A stretch of DNA of 61,008 bases from CAZTAR01 sp043813895 (GTDB lineage: Bacteria > Planctomycetota > Phycisphaerae > UBA1845 > UTPLA1): contig JBDRKQ010000218.1 in NCBI GenBank assembly GCA_043813895.1, positions 1 through 61,008 of the forward strand. The letters are read 5' to 3'. Shown here one piece after another: positions 17,012-24,993 of the stretch (its first letter is position 1; each line of letters opens with the position of its first letter). The position numbers and the translations under genes were made by a program. The notes beneath the pieces were generated by a model. That model did no database searches and was not told where the DNA came from. It saw only the letters and a list, made by a program, of their open reading frames with translations.

Positions 17012-17761
17012 ATGGCAAACCTCGTGGATCGAGTTGCTATCGTAACCGGCGGTTCCCGCGGCATCGGCCGCGCGATCAGCCTCTCCCTCGCCAAGGAGGG
17101 CTGCACCGTCGTCGCCAGCGCTCGCAATGCCGAGCGCTTGGGCTCTCTCCCCGCCGAAGCGGCCGACGCGCGGTGCATTGGGAAGATCATCCCCCGCACC
17201 CTCGATGTCACCGACGCCGATATCATCGAGCAATGGGTGGACGATGTCGCCGCGGAGTTCGGGCGGCTCGATATTCTCATCAACGACGCAGGCATCACCC
17301 GAGACGCCCTGATCATGAACATGACGAACGAGCAGTTCGACGAGGTGATGAACACGAACCTGCGAGGCGTCTTCCTGCTCACTCGGGCTTCCGGCAAGCA
17401 CATGGTCCGCGCCCGATGGGGACGCATCATCAACATCACCAGTGTCTCCGGGATCATGGGGAACAGCGGACAGGCGAACTATGCCGCCAGTAAGGCCGGC
17501 GTCATCGGGCTCACGAAGTCCGTTGCCAAGGAACTCGCCCGCCGTGGTGTCACCTGCAACGCGGTAGCACCCGGCTTCATCAAGACCGACATGACCAACA
17601 TCCTTTCGGAGAAGGTCAAGGAGCAGGTTCGGCCTTTGATCCCCTTGCAGAGGTTTGGCGAACCGCACGAAGTCGCCGCAGCCGTCACGTTCCTTGCGTC
17701 GTCGGCAGCCGGGTACATCAACGGTCAGGTCTTGGTCGTGGACGGAGGCCTGCACATGTGA
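17012..17761 (+). CDS. fabG: 3-oxoacyl-ACP reductase
   Basis: This NADPH-dependent short-chain dehydrogenase performs the first reduction of the fatty-acid elongation cycle. The 249-residue protein shows the cofactor motif TGGSRGIGRA (residues 13-22), NNAG-equivalent INDAG, active-site Ser in TSVSG and YAASK (Tyr-x-x-x-Lys), and the FabG-type ending GYINGQVLVVDGGLHM. Position between fabD and acpP confirms the role. Confidence 0.97.
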   Translation: MANLVDRVAIVTGGSRGIGRAISLSLAKEGCTVVASARNAERLGSLPAEAADARCIGKIIPRTLDVTDADIIEQWVDDVAAEFGRLDILINDAGITRDALIMNMTNEQFDEVMNTNLRGVFLLTRASGKHMVRARWGRIINITSVSGIMGNSGQANYAASKAGVIGLTKSVAKELARRGVTCNAVAPGFIKTDMTNILSEKVKEQVRPLIPLQRFGEPHEVAAAVTFLASSAAGYINGQVLVVDGGLHM

Positions 17762-17951
17762 TTGCGTGAACGCGCGACTGCGGCCCGATTCGGGGGGCCG
17801 GGTCGGTTTGGGGCTCCGGCTGTGTCCAGGTTGCTGCGGCTTGATCCCGCTTCGGGCCGGGCGGCATGTTGGGGCCGGGTGTGGTAGGCGACAGGGAGTC
17901 CGATTCTCCCTTGTCGAAGCGAGAAGGAAGTCAAAAACGGAGATTTGAGCC

Positions 17952-18203
17952 GTGGCAGTATCGACAGAAGAGATCAAGGATAAAGTCGTCAAGATCGTCA
18001 GCGAGCAGATGGGGGTCGAAAAATCCGAAATCACCCTCGAAACATCTTTCGTCAATGATCTGAACGCCGACTCGCTCGACACGGTGGAACTCGTCATGGA
18101 ATTCGAGGATGCGTTCGAGATGAGTATTCCGGACGAAGAGGCGGAGAAGATCCAAACGGTCGGCCACGCCGTGGAATACATTTGCAAGGCACAACAGGGG
18201 TAA
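17952..18203 (+). CDS. acpP: Acyl carrier protein
   Basis: An 83-residue acidic carrier with the phosphopantetheine attachment motif NADSLDTVE (Ser41), which holds growing acyl chains. The start is GTG 17952, with GGAG eight bases upstream. A 190-base gap after fabG, with a small hairpin near 17905-17925, could house an extra promoter or processing site giving the usual high acpP expression. Confidence 0.97.
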   Translation: MAVSTEEIKDKVVKIVSEQMGVEKSEITLETSFVNDLNADSLDTVELVMEFEDAFEMSIPDEEAEKIQTVGHAVEYICKAQQG

Positions 18204-18269
18204 TCCCTCGAGCCCTGCCGGCGGGCGTCGCCGCGCCCTGGCGAGGCGCCGGCTCTGGGGATGTAACGA

Positions 18270-19514
18270 ATGGCCAACCATCGCCGCGTCGTCATTACAG
18301 GCATGGGGCTCGTCAGCCCCCTCGGAAACGAGATCGATCTCTTCTGGGATCGATTGCTCGCGGGCAGGAGCGGCATCGACACAGTCAAGCGATTCGATAT
18401 CGACGGCTTCGATGTCCGCATCGGCGGCGAGTGCGATGAGTTCGATCCTTCCAAGTACATCGAACGAAAAGCGATGAAGCGGCTGGACCGCTTTGCGCAA
18501 ATGGCGGTCTGCGCCGCGACCGACGCATTCCACGCCGCCGGCCTGGAGAATGGCGCGGGCGATCCAGCGCGCCTCGGCGTCATCCTCGGCTCCGGGATCG
18601 GCGGACTCGGTGAAATGGAGGACCAGCACGACCGCCTCCGCAAGAAAGGGGCCACCAAGGTCTCCGCCTTTACAATCCCCAAACTCATGGTGAACGCAGG
18701 GAGCGGAAACCTCTCCATCATCTTTGGTGCGAAGGGGCCGAACACTTCCGTCGCGACCGCGTGCGCCTCCGCCACGAACGCCATGGGCGACGCCTTCCAC
18801 ACAATCATCCGCGGCGATGCGGATCTGATGATCACCGGCGGTTCCGAAGCAGCGCTCACGCCCCTGGGACTTGCCTCATTCGCCGCAATGAAGGCGCTCT
18901 CCTCCCGCAATGACGACCCGCCCGCGGCTTCGAGACCCTTCGACCGAGATCGAGACGGCTTCGTCATGGGCGAAGGCGCCGGCATCCTCGTTTTCGAGGA
19001 ACTCGAACACGCCCGCAAGCGCAGCGCACCCATCCTCGCCGAGGTGCTCGGGTTCGGCATGAGCGCCGACGCCTATCACCTCACCCAGCCGGACGAACGC
19101 GGTGGAGGCGCCGAGGCCTCGATGCGCGCCGCCATCCGCAATGCGCAAATCTCCCCCGATCAGATGGACTACATCAACGCCCACGGCACCGCCACGCCAC
19201 TCGGGGACATCGCCGAGACCATCGCCGTCAAATCCGTGTTCAAGGACCACGCCTACAAGCTCAGGATCACCAGCACGAAGAGTTCGATAGGCCATCTCCT
19301 TGGGGCCAGCGGCGGCGTGGAGCTCATCGCAACCGTCCTGGCGATGAAGTCGGGAGTCGTCTCGCCGACCATCAACCTGGACAATCCCGGACAAGACTGC
19401 GATCTCAACTACACCGCCAAGACACCGCAGGACGCCAAGATCAACATTGCCATGAGCAACTCATTCGGGTTCGGCGGCCACAACGCGTCCATTATCGTCG
19501 GCAAGCTTCGCTGA
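18270..19514 (+). CDS. fabF: Beta-ketoacyl-ACP synthase II
   Basis: FabF elongates acyl-ACP chains with malonyl-ACP. The 414-residue protein has the Cys-His-His triad: Cys in VATACASATNAMG, His in INAHGTATPLGD and His in SSIGHLLGASG. The C-terminal SNSFGFGGHNASIIVGK is typical. It closes the seven-gene rpmF-fab cluster. fabZ and fabI are not in the window. Confidence 0.97.
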   Translation: MANHRRVVITGMGLVSPLGNEIDLFWDRLLAGRSGIDTVKRFDIDGFDVRIGGECDEFDPSKYIERKAMKRLDRFAQMAVCAATDAFHAAGLENGAGDPARLGVILGSGIGGLGEMEDQHDRLRKKGATKVSAFTIPKLMVNAGSGNLSIIFGAKGPNTSVATACASATNAMGDAFHTIIRGDADLMITGGSEAALTPLGLASFAAMKALSSRNDDPPAASRPFDRDRDGFVMGEGAGILVFEELEHARKRSAPILAEVLGFGMSADAYHLTQPDERGGGAEASMRAAIRNAQISPDQMDYINAHGTATPLGDIAETIAVKSVFKDHAYKLRITSTKSSIGHLLGASGGVELIATVLAMKSGVVSPTINLDNPGQDCDLNYTAKTPQDAKINIAMSNSFGFGGHNASIIVGKLR

Positions 19515-19657
19515 GCCCCAACCGCATACACGCCGGCGCCTCTTTCAAGTTTCATTCCCTCGGGGTCGATACACTCAGCAGAGAGTCCGTGCGCAGAATC
19601 CGCGCCACCGTTCCCTGCCGGGAATACTGAAAGAGAACGATCGACGGCCTTACTGGC

Positions 19658-20104
19658 ATGTTCACACAGGAAGACATTGACGCGGTCCTTGCCGATGCCC
19701 AGGGCGCTGTCGACGCACTCTCGGACAACGTCGGCAATCTGGCGGAGTCCCAGTCGCCCCAGGGGCGGCAACCCGAGCCGGTGCCGACACCGCAACCGCC
19801 CGCCCGCGCGCCGGCAGAGCAGCCACATGCCGTCTCGAGCTCCGATCGCATCCAGCGAATCCTCAAGCTCCAGGTCCCTCTCGTCGTGCGGCTTGCCGCA
19901 CGTCGAATGTCACTCGGCGAAGTCCTCAAGATCATGCCCGGCACCATTCTCGAGTTCACCCGGACCGTCGACGAAGAGCTGGATGTCATGGTCAACAACC
20001 ATCAGATCGGCTCCGGCGTCGCAGTAAAGGTCAACGAGTCCTTCGGCATTCGCATCACCTACGTGGGCGATATCAGGCAACGCATCCGATCGCTGGCTGG
20101 TTGA
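19658..20104 (+). CDS. fliN: FliN/SpoA-domain protein (flagellar motor switch type)
   Basis: A 148-residue protein with a Pro/Gln-rich linker (about 40-65) and a C-terminal SpoA domain (about 72-145: LKLQVPLVVRLAARRMSLGEVLKIMPGTILEF, VMVNNHQIGSGVAVKVNESFGIRI). SpoA proteins build the C-ring of flagellar motors or the sorting platform of type III secretion systems. No other flagellar gene is nearby, which is unusual, so the fliN symbol is by domain only. Confidence 0.75.
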   Translation: MFTQEDIDAVLADAQGAVDALSDNVGNLAESQSPQGRQPEPVPTPQPPARAPAEQPHAVSSSDRIQRILKLQVPLVVRLAARRMSLGEVLKIMPGTILEFTRTVDEELDVMVNNHQIGSGVAVKVNESFGIRITYVGDIRQRIRSLAG

Positions 20105-20120
20105 TCTCGCCGGCCGGCGA

Positions 20121-20126
20121 TATAAT
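20121..20126 (+). promoter_or_regulatory. Possible -10 element upstream of the UDP-sugar decarboxylase gene
   Basis: A perfect TATAAT, 36 bases before the ATG at 20162. A weak TTGATC lies only 14 bases upstream of it, so the promoter call is tentative. Confidence 0.35.
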
Positions 20127-20161
20127 GCCGCCGGACAACAACGGACCTCGGCGAGACTATC

Positions 20162-21115
20162 ATGCGAACCATCGTCACCGGCGCGGCCGGATTCATCGGT
20201 TTTCATCTTTGCCGGAAACTGCTCGATGCCGGCCACGTCGTCGTCGGCGTCGACAGCATCCTTACCGGCAGCGAAGCCAACGCCCGCGATCTCCAGCGGC
20301 ATGACCGATTCACTCTCATCCGCCACGACATCACTCGGCCCTTCCAGGTGGACGGCCCCGTCGCCCGCATCTACAACCTGGCTTGCCCCGCCTCGCCGGT
20401 GGATTTCCGTGACCTCGCGGTCGAGATCATGGCCGTGTGCAGCGCCGGCGTGCGGAACATGCTGGATATGGCCAGGCTAAAGTCCGCCGTTTTCCTTCAG
20501 GCGTCCACCAGCGAATGCTACGGCGATCCCACAGAGCACCCGCAGCCTGAGACCTACCACGGCAACGTCAACCCCATCGGCCCCCGTGCACCGTACGACG
20601 AAGGAAAACGCTTCGCCGAAGCGCTCACCATGACATACCACCGGCTCCACGGACTGCAAACGCGTATGGTCCGCATCTTCAACACCTACGGCCCTCGCAT
20701 GCGAGCCAACGACGGCCGTATCCTCCCGAACTTCGTCAACCAGGCGATTGACGACGAACCGCTTACCGTCCACGGCGACGGCACGCAGACAAGGTCCTTC
20801 TGTTACGTGGACGATCTCGTCGATGCGATCATCCGCGCCAGCGAGTGCGACTTCGTCGAGCCCATCAACATCGGCAGCGAGGTGGAGATCACCATCAACC
20901 AGGCCGCCCGGGCCGTGATCGAGTTGACCGGGAGCAAGAGCCCGATCGAGTACGTCGCCCGGCCCCTGAACGACCCCGAGCGCCGCCGCCCCGATCTCTC
21001 CCGAGCCAAGGCAATCCTCGGCTGGCGCCCCACCATGCCCTGGCGCGACGGCTTCGCCACAACGATTGAGTACTTCCGCGCACTTCGCCAACCTGCCTCC
21101 TCTGAGATGGCCTGA
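20162..21115 (+). CDS. NAD-dependent UDP-glucuronate decarboxylase-like (UDP-xylose synthase)
   Basis: A 317-residue extended short-chain dehydrogenase/reductase. The Rossmann motif is VTGAAGFIGFHLC (residues 5-17), and the catalytic Tyr-x-x-x-Lys appears as YDEGK. The stretches LACPASPVDF, TSECYGDPTEHPQPE and GNVNPIGPRAPYDEGKRFAE are hallmarks of UDP-glucuronate decarboxylases, which make UDP-xylose for envelope or exopolysaccharide glycans. A related 4,6-dehydratase or epimerase activity cannot be excluded. Confidence 0.87.
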   Translation: MRTIVTGAAGFIGFHLCRKLLDAGHVVVGVDSILTGSEANARDLQRHDRFTLIRHDITRPFQVDGPVARIYNLACPASPVDFRDLAVEIMAVCSAGVRNMLDMARLKSAVFLQASTSECYGDPTEHPQPETYHGNVNPIGPRAPYDEGKRFAEALTMTYHRLHGLQTRMVRIFNTYGPRMRANDGRILPNFVNQAIDDEPLTVHGDGTQTRSFCYVDDLVDAIIRASECDFVEPINIGSEVEITINQAARAVIELTGSKSPIEYVARPLNDPERRRPDLSRAKAILGWRPTMPWRDGFATTIEYFRALRQPASSEMA

Positions 21116-21368
21116 ACAACACCGCAATCCACACTCGTGAACCGTTCCCCACCCGAAACCGATAGCGGGTACCCCATCCCTTCAGGGCGTGCCCGTGCAG
21201 AGCTGCGACCGTAAGCGAGTCGGTCGGCGATCGGATGAGAGGGCCTTCTCTGGGAGCGCCGACCGCCTGCCGGACGCGCGCGGCTTTGCGCATGGGCGAT
21301 AACCGCTTGCTGATAGCTGCGGAACGGCCCACCCTACATTCTTGCCGGATATGAGATATACTCCCGCC

Positions 21369-22007
21369 ATGGCCGCTGAACCCGAAGGAGTGTACTACGC
21401 GAATGAGGATTACGCCGGGCCGTTGTGGCGGTTCATCGCCTGGTTCGTGGATGTCGTCGCGCTCATCGTTGTTCTGAGCGCCGTTGCGGCGACGGCCCAA
21501 CTGGCCGTTGTTCCCAAGGACGTTCTCAAGATGCCGCAGAGCGAGGAGAAGCAACTCCTCGTCAAGAAACATATGAGGCCCGTTCAAGTACCCGTGCTCG
21601 GCGGGTTCCTGGTGGCTGTCGCGGCTTACCATGTGCTGCTGCGGAGGACGCGATTCGGCACGCCGGGTTACCTCGTGACGGGCATACGCATTGTGGACGA
21701 GACAGGCGAGCCGCCGCCGCTCAAGCGACTCGGAAAGCGGTTCCTTCTCGCGATCCCGTTCACCCTGCCGCTGGGCGCCTCGTATCTGAAGTGTCGGGGC
21801 AACCCGAAACGGCAGTCAGTCCACGACCAAATCTGCGGGACATGGGTGATCCGGCGGCGAGCGCAACCTGCCGGGCCGGCCCAGCTCGCGTACTTGGTGA
21901 AGCTCGTCGGCCTCTTCCCGGTTCACTACATCGACGTGGAGCCCTTCGAGCCCGTCGATGACCGCGGCACAGCGTGTGGTCGTACTGCTCATGAAACGCA
22001 TTGCTAA
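21369..22007 (+). CDS. RDD-family membrane protein
   Basis: A 212-residue protein from ATG 21369. The RDD domain is recognisable: WRFIAWFVDVVALIVVLSAVAA (first membrane segment, with conserved Arg and Asp), a second segment near VPVLGGFLVAVAAYHVLL, then RRTRFGTPGYLVTGIRIVDETG and a basic loop. RDD proteins are often small transporters or membrane accessory proteins of unknown role. A TATACT box ends six bases before this ATG, so a leaderless transcript is possible. The 3' end overlaps the convergent MFS gene by 4 bases. Confidence 0.75.
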   Translation: MAAEPEGVYYANEDYAGPLWRFIAWFVDVVALIVVLSAVAATAQLAVVPKDVLKMPQSEEKQLLVKKHMRPVQVPVLGGFLVAVAAYHVLLRRTRFGTPGYLVTGIRIVDETGEPPPLKRLGKRFLLAIPFTLPLGASYLKCRGNPKRQSVHDQICGTWVIRRRAQPAGPAQLAYLVKLVGLFPVHYIDVEPFEPVDDRGTACGRTAHETHC

Positions 22008-23344
22008 TCACCGGCTCCGTGTTTCTTCTGGGCTCGGCGCTCGGCCCTTGCGAGAAGAATGAAGATGCCGATTGCGACGACTCCGGAGGAAAGTGCAACG
22101 GCGAACGCAAGCGGGCCGTTAACTGTGTAGAGGAATGTCCCGAGGAACGGCGCGGCCAGGCCCCGAACGCCGGCCAGGAACACGTGCACACCCATATAGA
22201 CCTCGGCCTTCTCAGGCTCGGCGAAATGAAGGTGTCCGAGGTTCCAGGCGATCGCGCCGCCACCCATGCCGAATCCCTGCCCAATACGGGACAGTGCGAC
22301 GAACGTGACGGCGGTCGCGAACAGCGGAACGGAGTCCATGTAGTCCGTGAAGTAGATGATGACGGCGGCGATCCCGCCGGCGACGATCCCGCTGACCCAC
22401 ACGCAGGCGTTGAGGACGCGGAATCGCACGACGCCCACGCGGTCGAACAGCCCGGCCCACAGAATGAGCGATCCCATCATCATCATACGCGGCAACACGT
22501 CCATCAGGTTGCAACTGTGGTAGTAGGATAAATGGAGTTGCTTGGTGATCATGATGGTCATGATGGGCATGATCATCATGTTGCCCGCTCCCAGGAACAT
22601 CATGCCCAGGGAGTATCGGGCGAAGGCCGGGTCAGCGCGGAGCACTTCGATCCCTGCCACAACCGGATGCAGAAGGCGGGATCGCAGGCTGCCCCTTGGA
22701 ATCGCGGCCGCCTTCTCGGCAATATGTTTCAATTCGACGACTTCACCGCGGACATGCGTGCGGCGAATGGCAAGGATCGCTGCGCAGCCGATCATCGCCA
22801 CGGCGGGATAGACCCAAACGTAAATGAGAGGATTCCTGTCGAACAACAGCGAAACACAGGTGACGGTCGCAACCGCAAATGAGAACCGGACGAATTGGAG
22901 CCGCGCGACGATCCGGCCGCGCTCGATGGACGGATAGTTGTGTTTCCACAGACTGGAGCGGACGGTCACGCACCCCGAGAGCATCATTCGGGCCACCAGA
23001 ATCTGTCCGGCGAAGATCCAGCCGCCGAGGGAAGAGGCAGGGGTCAGCGCGACGGAACCGATCATCGCGCTGGATGCGGCCGCGAACAGTGCGAACAGGG
23101 GGAGTTTGCGCCGGCCCGTGGCGGCAGCGCCCCAGGCGAGCCCCATGAGGTTCGAAAACATGGGGGTGGCCATGACGATGGTGATCAGCCAGGGCTCGGC
23201 GTCGAAGGTCTTGGCAACAACAATCGAGGAGACAGTCCCCTCGAACATGCCGGCGAAGATGCCCCAGAGGAACAGGTGTTGGACTTCGATGATGTAGTTC
23301 CGGCGCGCCATGAATGGCACGCGCCGAACGCCGAACAGATCCAC
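22004..23344 (-). CDS. Major facilitator superfamily transporter
   Basis: A 446-residue protein with about twelve hydrophobic segments in two halves and a long basic central loop (RRTHVRGEVVELKHIAEKAAAIPRGSLRSRLL). The N-terminal half starts FLWGIFAGMFEGTVSSIVVAKTF. The seventh segment is very Met-rich (GAGNMMIMPIMTIMITKQLHLSYYH). The substrate cannot be inferred. The start is GTG 23344; an in-frame ATG 11 codons later is an alternative. Confidence 0.8.
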   Translation of the reverse strand: MDLFGVRRVPFMARRNYIIEVQHLFLWGIFAGMFEGTVSSIVVAKTFDAEPWLITIVMATPMFSNLMGLAWGAAATGRRKLPLFALFAAASSAMIGSVALTPASSLGGWIFAGQILVARMMLSGCVTVRSSLWKHNYPSIERGRIVARLQFVRFSFAVATVTCVSLLFDRNPLIYVWVYPAVAMIGCAAILAIRRTHVRGEVVELKHIAEKAAAIPRGSLRSRLLHPVVAGIEVLRADPAFARYSLGMMFLGAGNMMIMPIMTIMITKQLHLSYYHSCNLMDVLPRMMMMGSLILWAGLFDRVGVVRFRVLNACVWVSGIVAGGIAAVIIYFTDYMDSVPLFATAVTFVALSRIGQGFGMGGGAIAWNLGHLHFAEPEKAEVYMGVHVFLAGVRGLAAPFLGTFLYTVNGPLAFAVALSSGVVAIGIFILLARAERRAQKKHGAGD

Positions 23345-23363
23345 GGGTGTCTTTCTTTCGATT

Positions 23364-23460
23364 GTCGGAGGCGCCTCGTGTCAATCGACAGAGCCGGCTC
23401 GTGTCGAGCCGGTGTGACACGGCCCGGTGCTGATCGCCCCGCGCGACACGGGCCTCCGAC
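23364..23460. repeat. Palindromic repeat cluster, family R5 (CCGGCTCG / CGAGCCGG)
   Basis: Outer inverted arms GTCGGAGGC (23364-23372) and GCCTCCGAC (23452-23460) enclose a perfect 8-bp hairpin CCGGCTCG-TGT-CGAGCCGG (23394-23412). The inner hairpin plus the next three bases occurs identically inside uvrA at 27112. Confidence 0.7.
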
Positions 23461-23497
23461 GTTCTGGCCATTGTAGCAAAGCTCGGTTCGAGGGGCC

Positions 23498-24823
23498 CTA
23501 TTCCATCACGAGCGTGAAACGCCGTTTGAAGTGGAGGTAGTAGAGGCCGATCAGTCGCATGGAAACAATGTTCACGTAGAGGCCGATCACGCCCTCGCCA
23601 ACCATCCCGAACCGGCCGAAGTCGGGCAGGTTCGGCATGGCGATATTCAGGCCGGACATGGTGATTATCAGCCCGACGAGCGGCAACATCGTCAGGACGC
23701 TCACGAGGACGAGCATCAACCACAACGAGAGGTAAGGCAGGAACGTGCGGAAGATCGTCGTGAAGATGAGGTCGACACGGATGATCATCGCCAGTGCATT
23801 GAAAGCGAACAACATGACGAAAACCGGCCAGAGAAAGACGCCGGCGGCGGCCAGGATCAGCAGGTTGAACGGCGAAGTCAGTGAATCCGGCAAGACGCCC
23901 GAAGACATGAGGATTAAATAAGAAGTGGCCGGCAAGAATGAGAAGGCGGCTGCGCCCAAATATCGGAAGAAGGGCTTGACGATGTCTTCTACGGGTCCCT
24001 CTTCCATCTTGATGCCCGGCAGGTCGATCGAGGCCGTTGCGGTATCTTGAACAATGGACAGATAGACCGCCCAGATCCACCCCGTGATGAAGAACTGCCC
24101 AATCGCACCAAGGCATCCAACATACCCCAGTGGGATTTGCAGCAGATTGAAGAACAGGATGATGCTGAACGTGACGGCGTTTCCGCCCGTGCAAAAGGGA
24201 TACGCGAAGGAGTGAAACGCGTCTGCCCAGAAGCTCCGTTTGGGACGCTGAATCACGTCCGTGGCCGAACGCAGCCCCGTGCCGGAAAACATCCTATCTG
24301 AAGCGTAGGTAGCCGGTGCTGCTGGTTCGGCCGAGGCGGACACAGGCTTCGCGACTGGAACGGCGGCGGCGGCAACCGGCGTAGCCGTGGCACCCGCGAT
24401 GGCCTTGCCCGTCCGCAGGTCGAATCCACAGTTGACGCAGAGCTTGGCGCCTTGCGGAAGCGTCTGCTTGCAGGAGGGGCAGCCCGGGCCGGACAAGTCC
24501 GCCGCCGTGGAGGCCGGCGCGCCGACGTCCGGGATCAGGTCGGAGAGGATGTCGCTTTGCGAGTGGTCGAGCTCGCCCGACCAATCGAGGTTGGCCGGCA
24601 GGATGTCCAGCTCCACCGGCGCGGGCATCGGGGCTTCGGCAGGCTTGGGTGTGGCCCGTTTCATCCCGGGCTTTCCGGCGGAGGGGGCTGCCGCGGCCTT
24701 CTCGAACTTCTCGGCGGAGATCCGAAAGGGCTTCTTGCAAGCGGGACACGCCAGCTTCTTCCCCGCCAGACTGGTGGGGATCTTCAGCGACTTGCCGCAT
24801 TTGCACTTGATGCGAAGCGCCAT
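23498..24823 (-). CDS. Zinc-ribbon multi-pass membrane protein of unknown function
   Basis: A 441-residue protein. The N-terminal zinc-ribbon-like motif is CKCGKSL plus CPACKKPF (residues 8-32). A Pro/Ala-rich linker leads to a second ribbon CPSCKQTL plus CVNCGFDLRTG (about 114-137), then another linker and about six membrane segments (from 200 on). The layout of ribbon, disordered linker and membrane domain recurs in Planctomycetota proteins of unknown role. No catalytic motif is visible. Confidence 0.65.
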   Translation of the reverse strand: MALRIKCKCGKSLKIPTSLAGKKLACPACKKPFRISAEKFEKAAAAPSAGKPGMKRATPKPAEAPMPAPVELDILPANLDWSGELDHSQSDILSDLIPDVGAPASTAADLSGPGCPSCKQTLPQGAKLCVNCGFDLRTGKAIAGATATPVAAAAVPVAKPVSASAEPAAPATYASDRMFSGTGLRSATDVIQRPKRSFWADAFHSFAYPFCTGGNAVTFSIILFFNLLQIPLGYVGCLGAIGQFFITGWIWAVYLSIVQDTATASIDLPGIKMEEGPVEDIVKPFFRYLGAAAFSFLPATSYLILMSSGVLPDSLTSPFNLLILAAAGVFLWPVFVMLFAFNALAMIIRVDLIFTTIFRTFLPYLSLWLMLVLVSVLTMLPLVGLIITMSGLNIAMPNLPDFGRFGMVGEGVIGLYVNIVSMRLIGLYYLHFKRRFTLVME

Positions 24824-24993
24824 GGACCATACCCCGACGAGAGGTCAGATGCTGCGGTTCTCACCTGGGGGCGACACGAAAAACACCCGAGCCAATAGCA
24901 TACACGATTGTCTCATAATCTCATAGACGCGGTGGCCGGCGCTGGCTCACGCGCCCGATAATCAGGGCTTGAATCTCTCGTGGGGATAGTCTC

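Noticed and set aside
17009..19060. 683-residue open frame on the minus strand across fabG-acpP-fabF
   Set aside because: It spans three well-supported genes on the other strand and has no domain of its own.
20101..20126. TTGATC-TATAAT as a confident promoter
   Set aside because: The spacer is only 14 bases; only the -10 is reported, with low confidence.
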